Under the pieces are notes generated by a model that was given only the letters and a program-made list of their open reading frames with translations, had not been told where the DNA came from and did not search any database. Shown here one piece after another: positions 7,679-15,452 of a stretch of DNA of 39,409 bases (position 1 is the stretch's first letter; the number at the start of each line of letters is the position of its first letter). Location of the stretch: assembly GCF_001468285.1 (NCBI RefSeq), contig NZ_LNSB01000051.1, positions 1-39,409 on the forward strand, read 5' to 3'. Both the position numbers and the translations under genes were made by a program. This DNA comes from Sphingopyxis sp. HIX. Lineage in GTDB: Bacteria > Pseudomonadota > Alphaproteobacteria > Sphingomonadales > Sphingomonadaceae.

Positions 7679-8401
7679 TCAGTCGACGATATAGACCGGC
7701 CTGTGCCCGTTCCTGACCGCATAGTCGTTGCCCGATTTACGCGCGCTGTTCATCGCGGCTTTGAGCAGCGGGTTGAGGATCGGCCCCCCTATCGACGGCA
7801 ATTCGGCTTGAAGCGCGGCGTTCAAGGCGATGATCTTGGCGAACAGCGTAGCGCCCGCGGGCGTGGCGGCGAGCGCCTGCCCGGCGCGATCGAACCGCGC
7901 GGTGTCTCTGTTCGCCTCGTCGATGCTTCGGCGCGCGGCTGCTGCCGCGGTTTCGCCTTCGCGTATGTCCACTTGAACGGCCATCATTTCCTCGGACGCA
8001 AAGCGGAAATTATCAGCAAACAGCCGGATTTCGGCGGGAGTCAGGTCGTCGGCGATCCGCGCCTGAACTTTGCCGAGCATCGCGTCTACCGCGGGCTCCA
8101 GATGGGCAGCGCAATAATCGGTTATGCCGCGGACCATCGCATCGCCGATGCCGGGAATGCGGCGCTCGACCGCGATTTCGCCCGGATCGGTCGTGAGCCG
8201 CCGCCGAAAAAGCGTCGCGCAGGCGTCTTGAAACATCTCGAGCATCGGCTGCCGCGGCGCGAAATAATTGGAGAGAACCTCCACGTCCGACAACCGCGGA
8301 GTCTGGGGCTGCGCCATCACGGGCGCCGGGCTTTGTGCCATTGCCGCGCCGGGCATCGGCAGAACCAGGCATAACGCGGACACGGCCCGCCACTTGATCA
8401 T
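7679..8401 (-). CDS. Exported hypothetical protein, DUF2059-like
   Basis: Protein of 240 residues starting at 8401 with a signal peptide, MIKWRAVSALCLVLPMPGAAMA. The mature part is almost all helical and includes DLTPAEIRLFADNFRF near 120, which resembles the helical DUF2059 pattern seen in other small exported proteins. The match is by eye and modest. The longer frame up to 8689 runs into repeat DNA and is not credible. It is probably periplasmic. Function unknown; it is convergent with the ABM gene. Confidence 0.7.
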   Translation of the reverse strand: MIKWRAVSALCLVLPMPGAAMAQSPAPVMAQPQTPRLSDVEVLSNYFAPRQPMLEMFQDACATLFRRRLTTDPGEIAVERRIPGIGDAMVRGITDYCAAHLEPAVDAMLGKVQARIADDLTPAEIRLFADNFRFASEEMMAVQVDIREGETAAAAARRSIDEANRDTARFDRAGQALAATPAGATLFAKIIALNAALQAELPSIGGPILNPLLKAAMNSARKSGNDYAVRNGHRPVYIVD

Positions 8402-8524
8402 TGCGCCCCCCAAATCGTCCCCCGCGGATGCGATCCGCCCATGCCCGGCATAGGCGGGCGAGGCGGCGGGCGTCAACGCCGCGCCTCGCTGCGCGCGGCC
8501 GGGTCCGTCCACTGGTAGATCGAG

Positions 8525-8846
8525 GGTTTCGCGCAAAGCCTGTCCCGGCGCCTGCCAAGGCAGCCGAAGGGACGCAAAGACGCGAAGAGGGCGGTGTGCG
8601 ATGTCGGGCGGCAGGTTTCGCCGCTGACGGACAAGGACTCGCACAAAGCCACGAAGCCACAAAGGGGCTCTTTGTTTCGATGGTCGCAAGGACGGGCGAC
8701 GCCCGGTTTATGGCCGGACGGTGTCCGGCTGTTCGACACGAGCCGAGGTTCGGCACGCGGCCTTGGGTTGCCAGGCCCTCTTTGTGGCTTCGTGGCTTTG
8801 TGCGAGATTCCTTCTTCTTTCCGTCTTTGCGGCTTTGCGCGAAACC
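8525..8846. repeat. Nested inverted repeat of CAAAGCCACGAAGC-type units
   Basis: The outer arms GGTTTCGCGCAAAGCC (8525-8540) and its exact complement (8831-8846) enclose a middle pair CGCAAAGACG (8573-8582) / CGTCTTTGCG (8822-8831). An inner pair lies at 8639-8665 and 8780-8805, exact over about 26 bases. The centre contains small hairpins such as GCCGGACGGTGTCCGGC. Units of this CAAAG-xxGCGAAG type are scattered between genes in many proteobacteria (general knowledge). No open frame is credible here. The rest of the 8402-9099 gap, from 8847, shows only a tandem GTCAACTT at 9004-9020. Confidence 0.8.
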
Positions 8847-9099
8847 ATTTCGCCCCGGATGACGAAATAGGGCAAGGCCCCCGCAAAAAACGCTTTCCTA
8901 TAATATTTCGCCGTGCCAGCCTCACCGTCGCTCTTTCGCATCGCCGGTCCGTCGTCCTGCCATCCGCGCGCCGCCAAGTCTTTGTTCGCGCACGCGTAGG
9001 GGCGTCAACTTAGTCAACTTCCGCGCCGCGCCCGCCTTGCCCGCCGCGCCATTGTTTGCCACAGTTTCACCGCGCGGCACGCGCCGCATCGGGGGTCCT

Positions 9100-9648
9100 A
9101 TGAGCGGGTTCGAGTTCGTCTTTTCGCTGTTCGGGCTGATCCTCGGCCTCGCGCTCGCCGAGGGGCTGGGCGGGCTGGCGCGGGCGATGAAGGCCAGCCA
9201 CCGCGTGCGCATCGGCTGGCCGACCGCGCTGCTCGGCCTCTTCGTGTCGTGCGACGTCGTCACCTTCTGGATGTACGGCTGGGCGGTGCGCGAGCTGATC
9301 CCGATCAGCTGGCCCGTGCTGTTCGGCGGTTTCCTCGTCACCGCGCTCTATTTCGTCGCCGCGAGCCTCGTCTTCCCCGACGATCCCGAGGAATGGAGCG
9401 ACCTCGACGCGCATTTCGACAAGCAGCACCGCCGCGTGATCGGCGCGGTCCTATTGTGCAACATCGCGCTGCTCGCCAGCGTCGCGTGGCTCGCGGCCTT
9501 GCCCGCGTTCGACCTGCGCAACGCGGTGGTGACGTGGAGCTTCTTCCCCGTATCGGCGCTGGCGATCGCGGCGAAGGACCGGCGCGTGGTCGCGGCTTGC
9601 CTGATCTGGCTGATCGCGCTCTACCCGCTCTCGGCGGTGTGGCACTGA
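9100..9648 (+). CDS. Integral membrane protein of unknown function
   Basis: Protein of 182 residues from the ATG at 9100; a TTG at 9037 would add 21 non-hydrophobic residues and is not favoured. About five to six TM helices are visible: 4-24, 42-62, 68-88, 115-135, 140-158 and 163-180. The polar loop SDLDAHFDKQHRR lies in the middle. No family motif is recognised. It is probably an inner-membrane protein of the small unknown class often seen in sphingomonads. Its neighbours do not suggest a role; the next gene is convergent, with one base between the stops. Confidence 0.75.
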   Translation: MSGFEFVFSLFGLILGLALAEGLGGLARAMKASHRVRIGWPTALLGLFVSCDVVTFWMYGWAVRELIPISWPVLFGGFLVTALYFVAASLVFPDDPEEWSDLDAHFDKQHRRVIGAVLLCNIALLASVAWLAALPAFDLRNAVVTWSFFPVSALAIAAKDRRVVAACLIWLIALYPLSAVWH

Positions 9649-9649
9649 C

Positions 9650-10078
9650 TCACCGGACCGCGGTGGTCTTGGCGACGACGCGCCAGCCGGCATCGGTGCG
9701 ATAGAGCAGCAGCTGGTCGACATAGACATCGCCGCCGAAGCGCAGTTCATAGGTGACCGCGGTCATCGACGGCGTCGCGTCGCGGCGGTCGAGTATGCGC
9801 CCGCTGGCCTCGGGGTCGGGATGCGCCGCCCAGCTGCCGAGCACCTCGGCAAAACGCTTGCAGCCGATCGGCGCCGCCGCATCCTTGCCGAGCGTGCAGA
9901 ATTGCCCCTCGGCCAGGAACAGCGCCTCGAGCAGCTCGACCCGCCCGGCGCGCAGCCCGGCCACATAGGCCTCGAGCGCCTGCTCGGGGGTGGCCGCCTC
10001 CGCCGACGCCATGGCCGGCGCGGGCACCAGCAGCGCCGCGGCGAGGGGCAGGGCAAGGCTTCGGGGATCGAGGGACAT
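9650..10078 (-). CDS. Exported NTF2-like (lumazine-binding-type) protein
   Basis: Protein of 142 residues with a signal peptide ending near AMA-SAEA (about residue 25). The mature part matches the SnoaL/NTF2-like layout of the Lumazine_bd_2 type: a helix ATPEQALEAYVAGLRAGR, then ALFLAEGQF, and a C-terminal strand pair VYVDQLLLYRTDAGWRVVAKTT. These proteins are small cone-shaped pockets and are often of unknown ligand. Periplasmic location is inferred. It lies just downstream of uvrA on the same strand, 31 bases away, so it may be co-transcribed. Confidence 0.7.
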   Translation of the reverse strand: MSLDPRSLALPLAAALLVPAPAMASAEAATPEQALEAYVAGLRAGRVELLEALFLAEGQFCTLGKDAAAPIGCKRFAEVLGSWAAHPDPEASGRILDRRDATPSMTAVTYELRFGGDVYVDQLLLYRTDAGWRVVAKTTAVR

Positions 10079-10109
10079 ATCGGAAAACTCCCGCTTGGCC
10101 CCTCCGCCC

Positions 10110-13019
10110 TTAGCCTTTCGCGGACTGCGCCGCCAGCATCGGCGCCAGATATTGGCCCGTATAGCTCCGCGGGTTCTTCGCGACCTGCTCGGGCGTGCCG
10201 CTCGCGACGACCTCGCCGCCCTTGACCCCGCCCTCGGGGCCCATGTCGACGATATGGTCGGCGGTCTTGATGACGTCGAGATTATGCTCGATCACGATCA
10301 CGCTGTTGCCCTGCTCGACCAGCGCCTGCAGCACTTCGAGCAATTTGCGCACATCCTCGAAATGCAGGCCCGTCGTGGGCTCGTCGAGGATGTAGAGCGT
10401 CTGCCCGGTCGAGCGGCGCGACAGCTCCTTGGCGAGCTTGACGCGCTGCGCCTCGCCGCCCGACAGCGTCGTCGCCTGTTGCCCGACCTTGATATAGCCG
10501 AGGCCGACGCGGACGAGCATCGCCATCTTCTCGCGGATCGCGGGCACGGCCTTGAAGAACTCCGCGGCATCCTCGACCGTCATGTCGAGCACGTCGGCGA
10601 TGCTGTGCCCCTTGAACTTCACCTCGAGCGTTTCGCGGTTGTAGCGTTTGCCGTGGCACGTCTCGCACGTCACATAGACGTCGGGCAGGAAGTGCATCTC
10701 GATCTTGATCAGCCCGTCGCCGGTGCAGGTCTCGCAGCGCCCGCCCTTGACGTTGAAGCTGAAGCGCCCGGGCTTGTAGCCGCGCGCCTGGCTTTCGGGG
10801 AGGCCCGCGAACCAGTCGCGGATGATCGTGAAGGCGCCGGTATATGTCGCGGGGTTCGAGCGCGGGGTGCGGCCGATCGGCGACTGGTCGATGTCGATCA
10901 CCTTGTCGCAATGCTCCAGCCCCTTCAGGCTGTCGTGCGGTCCCGCGACCATCCGCGCGCCGTTGAGCACGCGCGCCGCGCTGGCATAGAGCGTGTCGAT
11001 GATCAGGCTCGACTTGCCGCTGCCCGACAGGCCGGTGACGCAGGTGAAGGTGCCGAGCGGGATCTTGACCGTCACATTGTCGAGGTTGTTCGCGCGCGCA
11101 CCCTTCAGCACCAGGTCGAAGCCATTGCCCTTGCGGCGGTGTTTCGGGATCTCGATCCGCTTGGTGCCGTTGAGATAGGCCGCGGTCAGGCTCTTGTCGC
11201 TCTTCAGCACCTCGGCGAGCGACCCCTCGGCGACGATCTCGCCGCCGTGGAGGCCGGCGCCGGGGCCCATGTCGACGACATAGTCGGCGTGGCGGATCGC
11301 ATCCTCGTCATGCTCGACGACGATCACCGTATTGCCGAGGTCGCGGAGCCGCTTGAGCGTCGCGAGCAGCCGGTCGTTGTCGCGCTGGTGGAGGCCGATC
11401 GACGGCTCGTCGAGGACGTAGAGCACGCCGCTGAGGCCGCTGCCGATCTGGCTGGCAAGGCGGATGCGCTGGCTCTCGCCGCCGCTGAGTGTGCCGCTGG
11501 TGCGGTTGAGGTTCAGATAGTCGAGCCCGACATTGTTGAGGAAGCCGAGCCGCTCGTTGATCTCCTTGAGGATCGCTTTCGCGATCTGGCGCTGTGTGTC
11601 GTTCAGCTTCGCATCGAGCGTCCCGAACCATTCGAGCGCGTCCGCCACCGAGCGCTGCGCCGACAGGCTGATATTCTCGCCCGCGATCTTCACCGCAAGC
11701 GGTTCGGGGCGCAGGCGGGCGCCGTGGCACGTCTCGCACGGCTGCGGCGTCTGGTATTTCGACAGCTCCTCGCGCATCCAGGCGCTCTCGGTCTGGAGCA
11801 TCCGGCGGTTGAGGTTGCCGATGACGCCTTCGAAGGGCTTGTGCGTCGTGTAGCTGCGCTTGCCGTCCTTGAAGGTCAGCTCGACCGGCTTGCCGCCGGT
11901 GCCGTAGAGGATGATCAGCTGCACCTCGCCCGGCAAATCCTGCCACGGCGTCGCGAGGTCGAAGCCATAGGCTTTGCCCAGGCTTTCGAGCACCTGCATA
12001 TAATAAGGCGAGGGAGGGTTCGATTTCGCCCAGGGCACGACCGCGCCCTTCTTGAGGCTTAGCGCATGGTTGGGGACGACGAGGTCGGGGTCGAACTCCT
12101 GCCGCTCGCCCAGCCCGTCGCACGCGGGGCAGGCACCCTGCGGTGCGTTGAAGCTGAACAGCCGCGGCTCGATCTCGGCAATGGTGAAGCCCGAGACGGG
12201 GCAGGCGAATTTCTCGGAGAAGATCAGCCGGTTCGCGGGGATGCCCGCGCCCTTCATCGCGCCGCCGGTGTCCTCTTCCTCGCGCCCCGGGACGGGACCG
12301 TCGGCGAGGTCTACATAGGCCAGCCCTTCGGCGAGCTTCAGCGCGGTTTCGAAACTGTCGGCAAGCCGCGTGCCGAGGCCCTCGCGCACGGCGATGCGGT
12401 CGACGACGACCTCGATGTCATGCTTGTATTTCTTGTCGAGCGCCGGCGCCTCGCCGATCTCGTAAAATTCGCCGTCGATGCGGACGCGCGTGAAGCCGTC
12501 CTTCTGCCACTGCGCGAGTTCCTTCTTATATTCGCCCTTGCGCCCGCGCACGACCGGCGCGAGCAGATAGGCGCGCGTGCCCTCGGGCAATTCCATCACG
12601 CGGTCGACCATCTGGCTGACCGTCTGCGCGCTGATCGGCTCGCCGGTTTCGGGCGAATAGGGAATGCCGACGCGCGCCCAGAGGAGGCGCATATAGTCGT
12701 AGATTTCGGTCACCGTCGCGACGGTCGAGCGCGGGTTGCGGCTCGTCGTCTTCTGCTCGATGCTGATCGCCGGCGACAGCCCGTCGATATGTTCGACGTC
12801 GGGCTTCTGCATCATCTCGAGGAACTGGCGCGCATAGGCCGACAGGCTCTCGACATAGCGCCGCTGGCCCTCGGCATAGATGGTGTCGAAAGCGAGGCTC
12901 GACTTGCCGCTGCCGCTGAGGCCGGTGATGACGACCAGCGCATCGCGCGGCAGGTCGACGTCGATGCCCTTGAGGTTATGCTCGCGCGCGCCGCGCACCG
13001 AAATATGGGTGAGACTCAT
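10110..13019 (-). CDS. uvrA: Excinuclease ABC subunit A
   Basis: DNA damage recognition ATPase of nucleotide excision repair, 969 residues. The start at 13019 (MSLTHISVRGAREHN) is the family start; the frame's extra 90 upstream residues have no homology sense. Walker A GLSGSGKSS occurs at 33-41 and again in the second half. The signatures LSGGESQR and LSGGEAQR are each followed by a DEP Walker B. Two zinc modules are visible: CPxSG...CPACDG and CETCTGDG...CETCHG. UvrA dimers load UvrB on lesions. A LexA box starts 12 bases before the start codon, so the gene should be SOS controlled. Confidence 0.97.
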   Translation of the reverse strand: MSLTHISVRGAREHNLKGIDVDLPRDALVVITGLSGSGKSSLAFDTIYAEGQRRYVESLSAYARQFLEMMQKPDVEHIDGLSPAISIEQKTTSRNPRSTVATVTEIYDYMRLLWARVGIPYSPETGEPISAQTVSQMVDRVMELPEGTRAYLLAPVVRGRKGEYKKELAQWQKDGFTRVRIDGEFYEIGEAPALDKKYKHDIEVVVDRIAVREGLGTRLADSFETALKLAEGLAYVDLADGPVPGREEEDTGGAMKGAGIPANRLIFSEKFACPVSGFTIAEIEPRLFSFNAPQGACPACDGLGERQEFDPDLVVPNHALSLKKGAVVPWAKSNPPSPYYMQVLESLGKAYGFDLATPWQDLPGEVQLIILYGTGGKPVELTFKDGKRSYTTHKPFEGVIGNLNRRMLQTESAWMREELSKYQTPQPCETCHGARLRPEPLAVKIAGENISLSAQRSVADALEWFGTLDAKLNDTQRQIAKAILKEINERLGFLNNVGLDYLNLNRTSGTLSGGESQRIRLASQIGSGLSGVLYVLDEPSIGLHQRDNDRLLATLKRLRDLGNTVIVVEHDEDAIRHADYVVDMGPGAGLHGGEIVAEGSLAEVLKSDKSLTAAYLNGTKRIEIPKHRRKGNGFDLVLKGARANNLDNVTVKIPLGTFTCVTGLSGSGKSSLIIDTLYASAARVLNGARMVAGPHDSLKGLEHCDKVIDIDQSPIGRTPRSNPATYTGAFTIIRDWFAGLPESQARGYKPGRFSFNVKGGRCETCTGDGLIKIEMHFLPDVYVTCETCHGKRYNRETLEVKFKGHSIADVLDMTVEDAAEFFKAVPAIREKMAMLVRVGLGYIKVGQQATTLSGGEAQRVKLAKELSRRSTGQTLYILDEPTTGLHFEDVRKLLEVLQALVEQGNSVIVIEHNLDVIKTADHIVDMGPEGGVKGGEVVASGTPEQVAKNPRSYTGQYLAPMLAAQSAKG

Positions 13020-13030
13020 GGGAGGGGTGT

Positions 13031-13045
13031 GTTCCAGATTTGTTC
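13031..13045 (-). promoter_or_regulatory. LexA (SOS) box of uvrA
   Basis: The plus strand reads GTTCCAGATTTGTTC, exactly the alphaproteobacterial LexA operator GTTC-N7-GTTC, and it lies between the uvrA start codon and its likely promoter. uvrA is a classical SOS gene, so the site and its target agree. A divergent effect on the gene at 13186 cannot be excluded. Confidence 0.85.
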
Positions 13046-13108
13046 TTGACGCGCAAGGGGCGTTTCGGGCGTGAGATAGGGATTCGAGGCGGGTATCGCA
13101 ACGGACGG

Positions 13109-13132
13109 ATTTTGGCGTATCCATCCTATACG
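13109..13132 (+). promoter_or_regulatory. Shared 24-base upstream motif, copy 1
   Basis: ATTTTGGCG followed by CCATCCTATACG with three bases between. It matches the segment at 17593-17616 at 22 of 24 positions. It lies 53 bases before the lipoprotein gene start. The end CCTATACG looks like part of a promoter -10 region. Seen directly; the regulator is unknown. Confidence 0.6.
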
Positions 13133-13185
13133 TCCGCGACATTCGGGCGTCTGTTGCCCCCGTTCTTTTGAGGGGGAGAACCAAA

Positions 13186-14085
13186 ATGGCAAAATCGGTT
13201 TCGTTTACCGCGCTGTTGTCGGCGGCGGCGGCGTTGTCGGTTTCCGGTTGTACGGGCATCGAGGGCATCAGGCCCGACATTTCTGCCAAGCCGCTGCCGA
13301 GCCGCCTGGACGAAATAGCCTATATCAACGCCTTGCGAAGCGCTTACGCCGTCAGCGACGACAAAAATTGTTTCGACGGGAAGGGATTGACCGCGTTCAA
13401 GGCGAAGCTCGGCCAAGGGTATCGCGAAAGTGCCGACCCCGAGAATTTTCTCGTCGGCGACATATGCCTGACCTTCAAGCCCACATCCTCGGACGAGGAT
13501 GAACGCCGCACCGAACTGACCGACTATTTGACGGCCGGCTTCGGCTTGACCGACCTCTACTGCAAGCGGTTCTTCACGGTCGCCAGCGAATCGCAGCAGA
13601 ACCGCCAGTTCGGCCGGAATCTTTCCAATGGCGTCGATACGCTGGTCGGCTCGATCCTGACCCTTTCGGGCGCGGGAAAGACGGCGATTGGCATCACCAA
13701 CGGGTCGTTCGGTCTGATCGACGGCACTCTCGAGGGATTCGATCTGGCCTATCTCGTGGGCCCCGACATGCCCGAGGTCGAGCGCCTGGTGAAGGCTGAG
13801 CAAGCCTTGTTCAAGCAAAAGGTCTTCGACGAAGATGGCAACGCGTTTCCATCGAATTATTTGTCCGCGCGCGCGGTCATCGAGGGCTATGCCGCAACCT
13901 GTTCCTTCACCGGCATGCGCCAGTTGGTCGGCAAATCCGTCGCGGACAAGACGGACACGCTGAACCAGGCCGTCGAAGATCAGCGGAACAATGTTGTTCC
14001 GCCCGCACCGCCGCCCGTGCCGGCACCCCCGCCGCCGCCGGTCGGGCAACCGCTGCTCCAGACCAACGTCGTCCCGATCGGCTAG
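13186..14085 (+). CDS. Lipoprotein with proline-rich tail, unknown function
   Basis: Protein of 299 residues. The start at 13186 is chosen for the RBS GAGGGGGAGAA just upstream. A signal peptide with lipobox VSGC (Cys 22) predicts a lipid-anchored envelope protein. The middle region is helical, with a hydrophobic glycine-rich stretch near 150-185 (GVDTLVGSILTLSGAGKTAIGI). The C-terminus ends with a run of alternating Pro and Ala/Val (about 265-285) before QTNVVPIG. The sequence is not recognised. It is followed nine bases later by the zinc peptidase gene, so the two are one operon. The upstream motif is shared with the two-TM gene at 17698, which also has a proline-rich tail. Confidence 0.75.
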   Translation: MAKSVSFTALLSAAAALSVSGCTGIEGIRPDISAKPLPSRLDEIAYINALRSAYAVSDDKNCFDGKGLTAFKAKLGQGYRESADPENFLVGDICLTFKPTSSDEDERRTELTDYLTAGFGLTDLYCKRFFTVASESQQNRQFGRNLSNGVDTLVGSILTLSGAGKTAIGITNGSFGLIDGTLEGFDLAYLVGPDMPEVERLVKAEQALFKQKVFDEDGNAFPSNYLSARAVIEGYAATCSFTGMRQLVGKSVADKTDTLNQAVEDQRNNVVPPAPPPVPAPPPPPVGQPLLQTNVVPIG

Positions 14086-14094
14086 GATTTCGCT

Positions 14095-15279
14095 ATGGCA
14101 AAGCTGACCATTCCCGGCACCGCGCTCGATGCGCTTTCGCGATCGGCGCAGAGCGGCATGGCGGGCGATTGGCAAAGCGCGGACGCGCCCGAGGGCCAGC
14201 AGGCCGAATCCTTGCGCGCGCTGTGGTTCGACGGCGACGGGCGGCAGATCGGCGAGGAGATGGCGCTCGACCCCATGGGCTTCGATCTGGCCGAGGGTTT
14301 CGCACCCGACGGCCGGATCGGCGCCGAGCCGGTCGCGCGCGATATCGACCTGCCGGGCGAACTGCCCGCCGAGGCCGACCATCTGATGCTCGAGTGGGGC
14401 GGCGAGCGGCTGACGATGCAGGCCGACGACCTGGTCCGGACCGATGACATGCCCGGCGAGCCGCTGTGCCGGAAATTTCCCGACGATGCGCGCAGCTATT
14501 ATTATCCGGTTATTTCGGACGGCTTCCTCGACGCCGAGGCCTTTTTTGCGCAAGTTGCGGACCTGACCGACTGGATGCGCGGACAGCAGCCGTTCGACGG
14601 CCCGGAACTCGAACCCGTGTTCGGCATGGAGGCGCTGTTCTGGGCGGCGCCGGGCGAAGCCAAAAGCCATTTCGGCGCGCCGCTCACCGGCGACATGATC
14701 TGCACGGTGGGCACCGGCACGCCCGTCCTGCTCGGATCGCGCGAGGATGCGGCGCGCAAGCTCGGCGCCTTCCTGCTCGACGGCCAGGGCCTGGTCCTGA
14801 TGAACAGCAGCCAGCGCGGCGGCGCGGGCGGCAGCGCGCCGCATGATTTCCCGGCGTGGGCCAGCATCAACGCCTGCCCCGGCGAGGATTGGCGCCGCAT
14901 CGCGTTGCACGAGATCGGGCACAGCCTCGGGCTGGAGGACGAATATGTCCTGCCCGACCTGCCGGTGTATGCGACCTGGCGCGACATGGCGTTCGACTCC
15001 GGCGCCAACGCGACGAGCAAGGCGAACCCCGCCAAGGCGCCGTGGAAGACGCAGCTGAACCTGGGCGATGACGAGGGCCGGCCGACCGTCAGCCATGCCG
15101 ATCAGGACGGCGGCTGGGTCGATCCACGGCCCGGCGGCAAACCGCTCGTCGGCACGGTGGCGGGCGCGCACTATCACGAGAAATATTTCCGCCCGTCGGG
15201 CGACTGCCTGATGCGAAGCCTGGCGGCCCCGCATTTTTGTCCGGTTTGCCAGCAACATATCATCGACAAGCTGCGCTAG
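14095..15279 (+). CDS. M64-like zinc metallopeptidase
   Basis: Protein of 394 residues with the zinc motif HEIGHSLGLEDEY at 272-284: H272, E273 and H276, with D282 in the third-ligand position (HExxHxxGxxD). The tail CLMRS...HFCPVC at about 369-385 is typical of the M64 (IgA peptidase type) family, which combines HExxH, GLxDEY and a CLMR-FCPVC end. The motif is one residue tighter than the common M64 form. No signal peptide is seen; the N-terminus MAKLTIPGTALDALSR is polar, which is odd next to a lipoprotein. The first half (about 1-190) is of unknown fold and may be a substrate or partner domain. It starts nine bases after the lipoprotein stop. Confidence 0.7.
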   Translation: MAKLTIPGTALDALSRSAQSGMAGDWQSADAPEGQQAESLRALWFDGDGRQIGEEMALDPMGFDLAEGFAPDGRIGAEPVARDIDLPGELPAEADHLMLEWGGERLTMQADDLVRTDDMPGEPLCRKFPDDARSYYYPVISDGFLDAEAFFAQVADLTDWMRGQQPFDGPELEPVFGMEALFWAAPGEAKSHFGAPLTGDMICTVGTGTPVLLGSREDAARKLGAFLLDGQGLVLMNSSQRGGAGGSAPHDFPAWASINACPGEDWRRIALHEIGHSLGLEDEYVLPDLPVYATWRDMAFDSGANATSKANPAKAPWKTQLNLGDDEGRPTVSHADQDGGWVDPRPGGKPLVGTVAGAHYHEKYFRPSGDCLMRSLAAPHFCPVCQQHIIDKLR

Positions 15280-15452
15280 CCCCGGGCGGGTGCGCTGAGA
15301 CGGCTGCCGATACGCCCCGTATTTCCACGAACTCCCCAAAGGCTTCGACCAATGTCCGGCCAAAATCTTGACCCTGCCGGGCGGCGGGCGGACAAAGCTG
15401 GCATGTCCGCCGACCGTCGGGAACGGGCCGGCGCACGAAAGGAGCTGGGGAA

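Noticed and set aside
9004..9020. Tandem GTCAACTT repeat
   Set aside because: Only two short copies with no dyad or gene context; could be chance.
9037..9099. TTG start 21 codons upstream of the membrane protein
   Set aside because: The added residues are polar and Pro/Arg-rich, and the ATG at 9100 leads directly into the first TM helix.
9990..12062. 690-residue plus-strand open frame opposite uvrA
   Set aside because: Antisense to strongly conserved uvrA motifs; it reads as Arg/Ala/Asp-rich shadow sequence.
13020..13289. Upstream extension of uvrA by 90 residues
   Set aside because: It would run through the LexA box and into the divergent gene's region; the conserved UvrA N-terminus starts at 13019.
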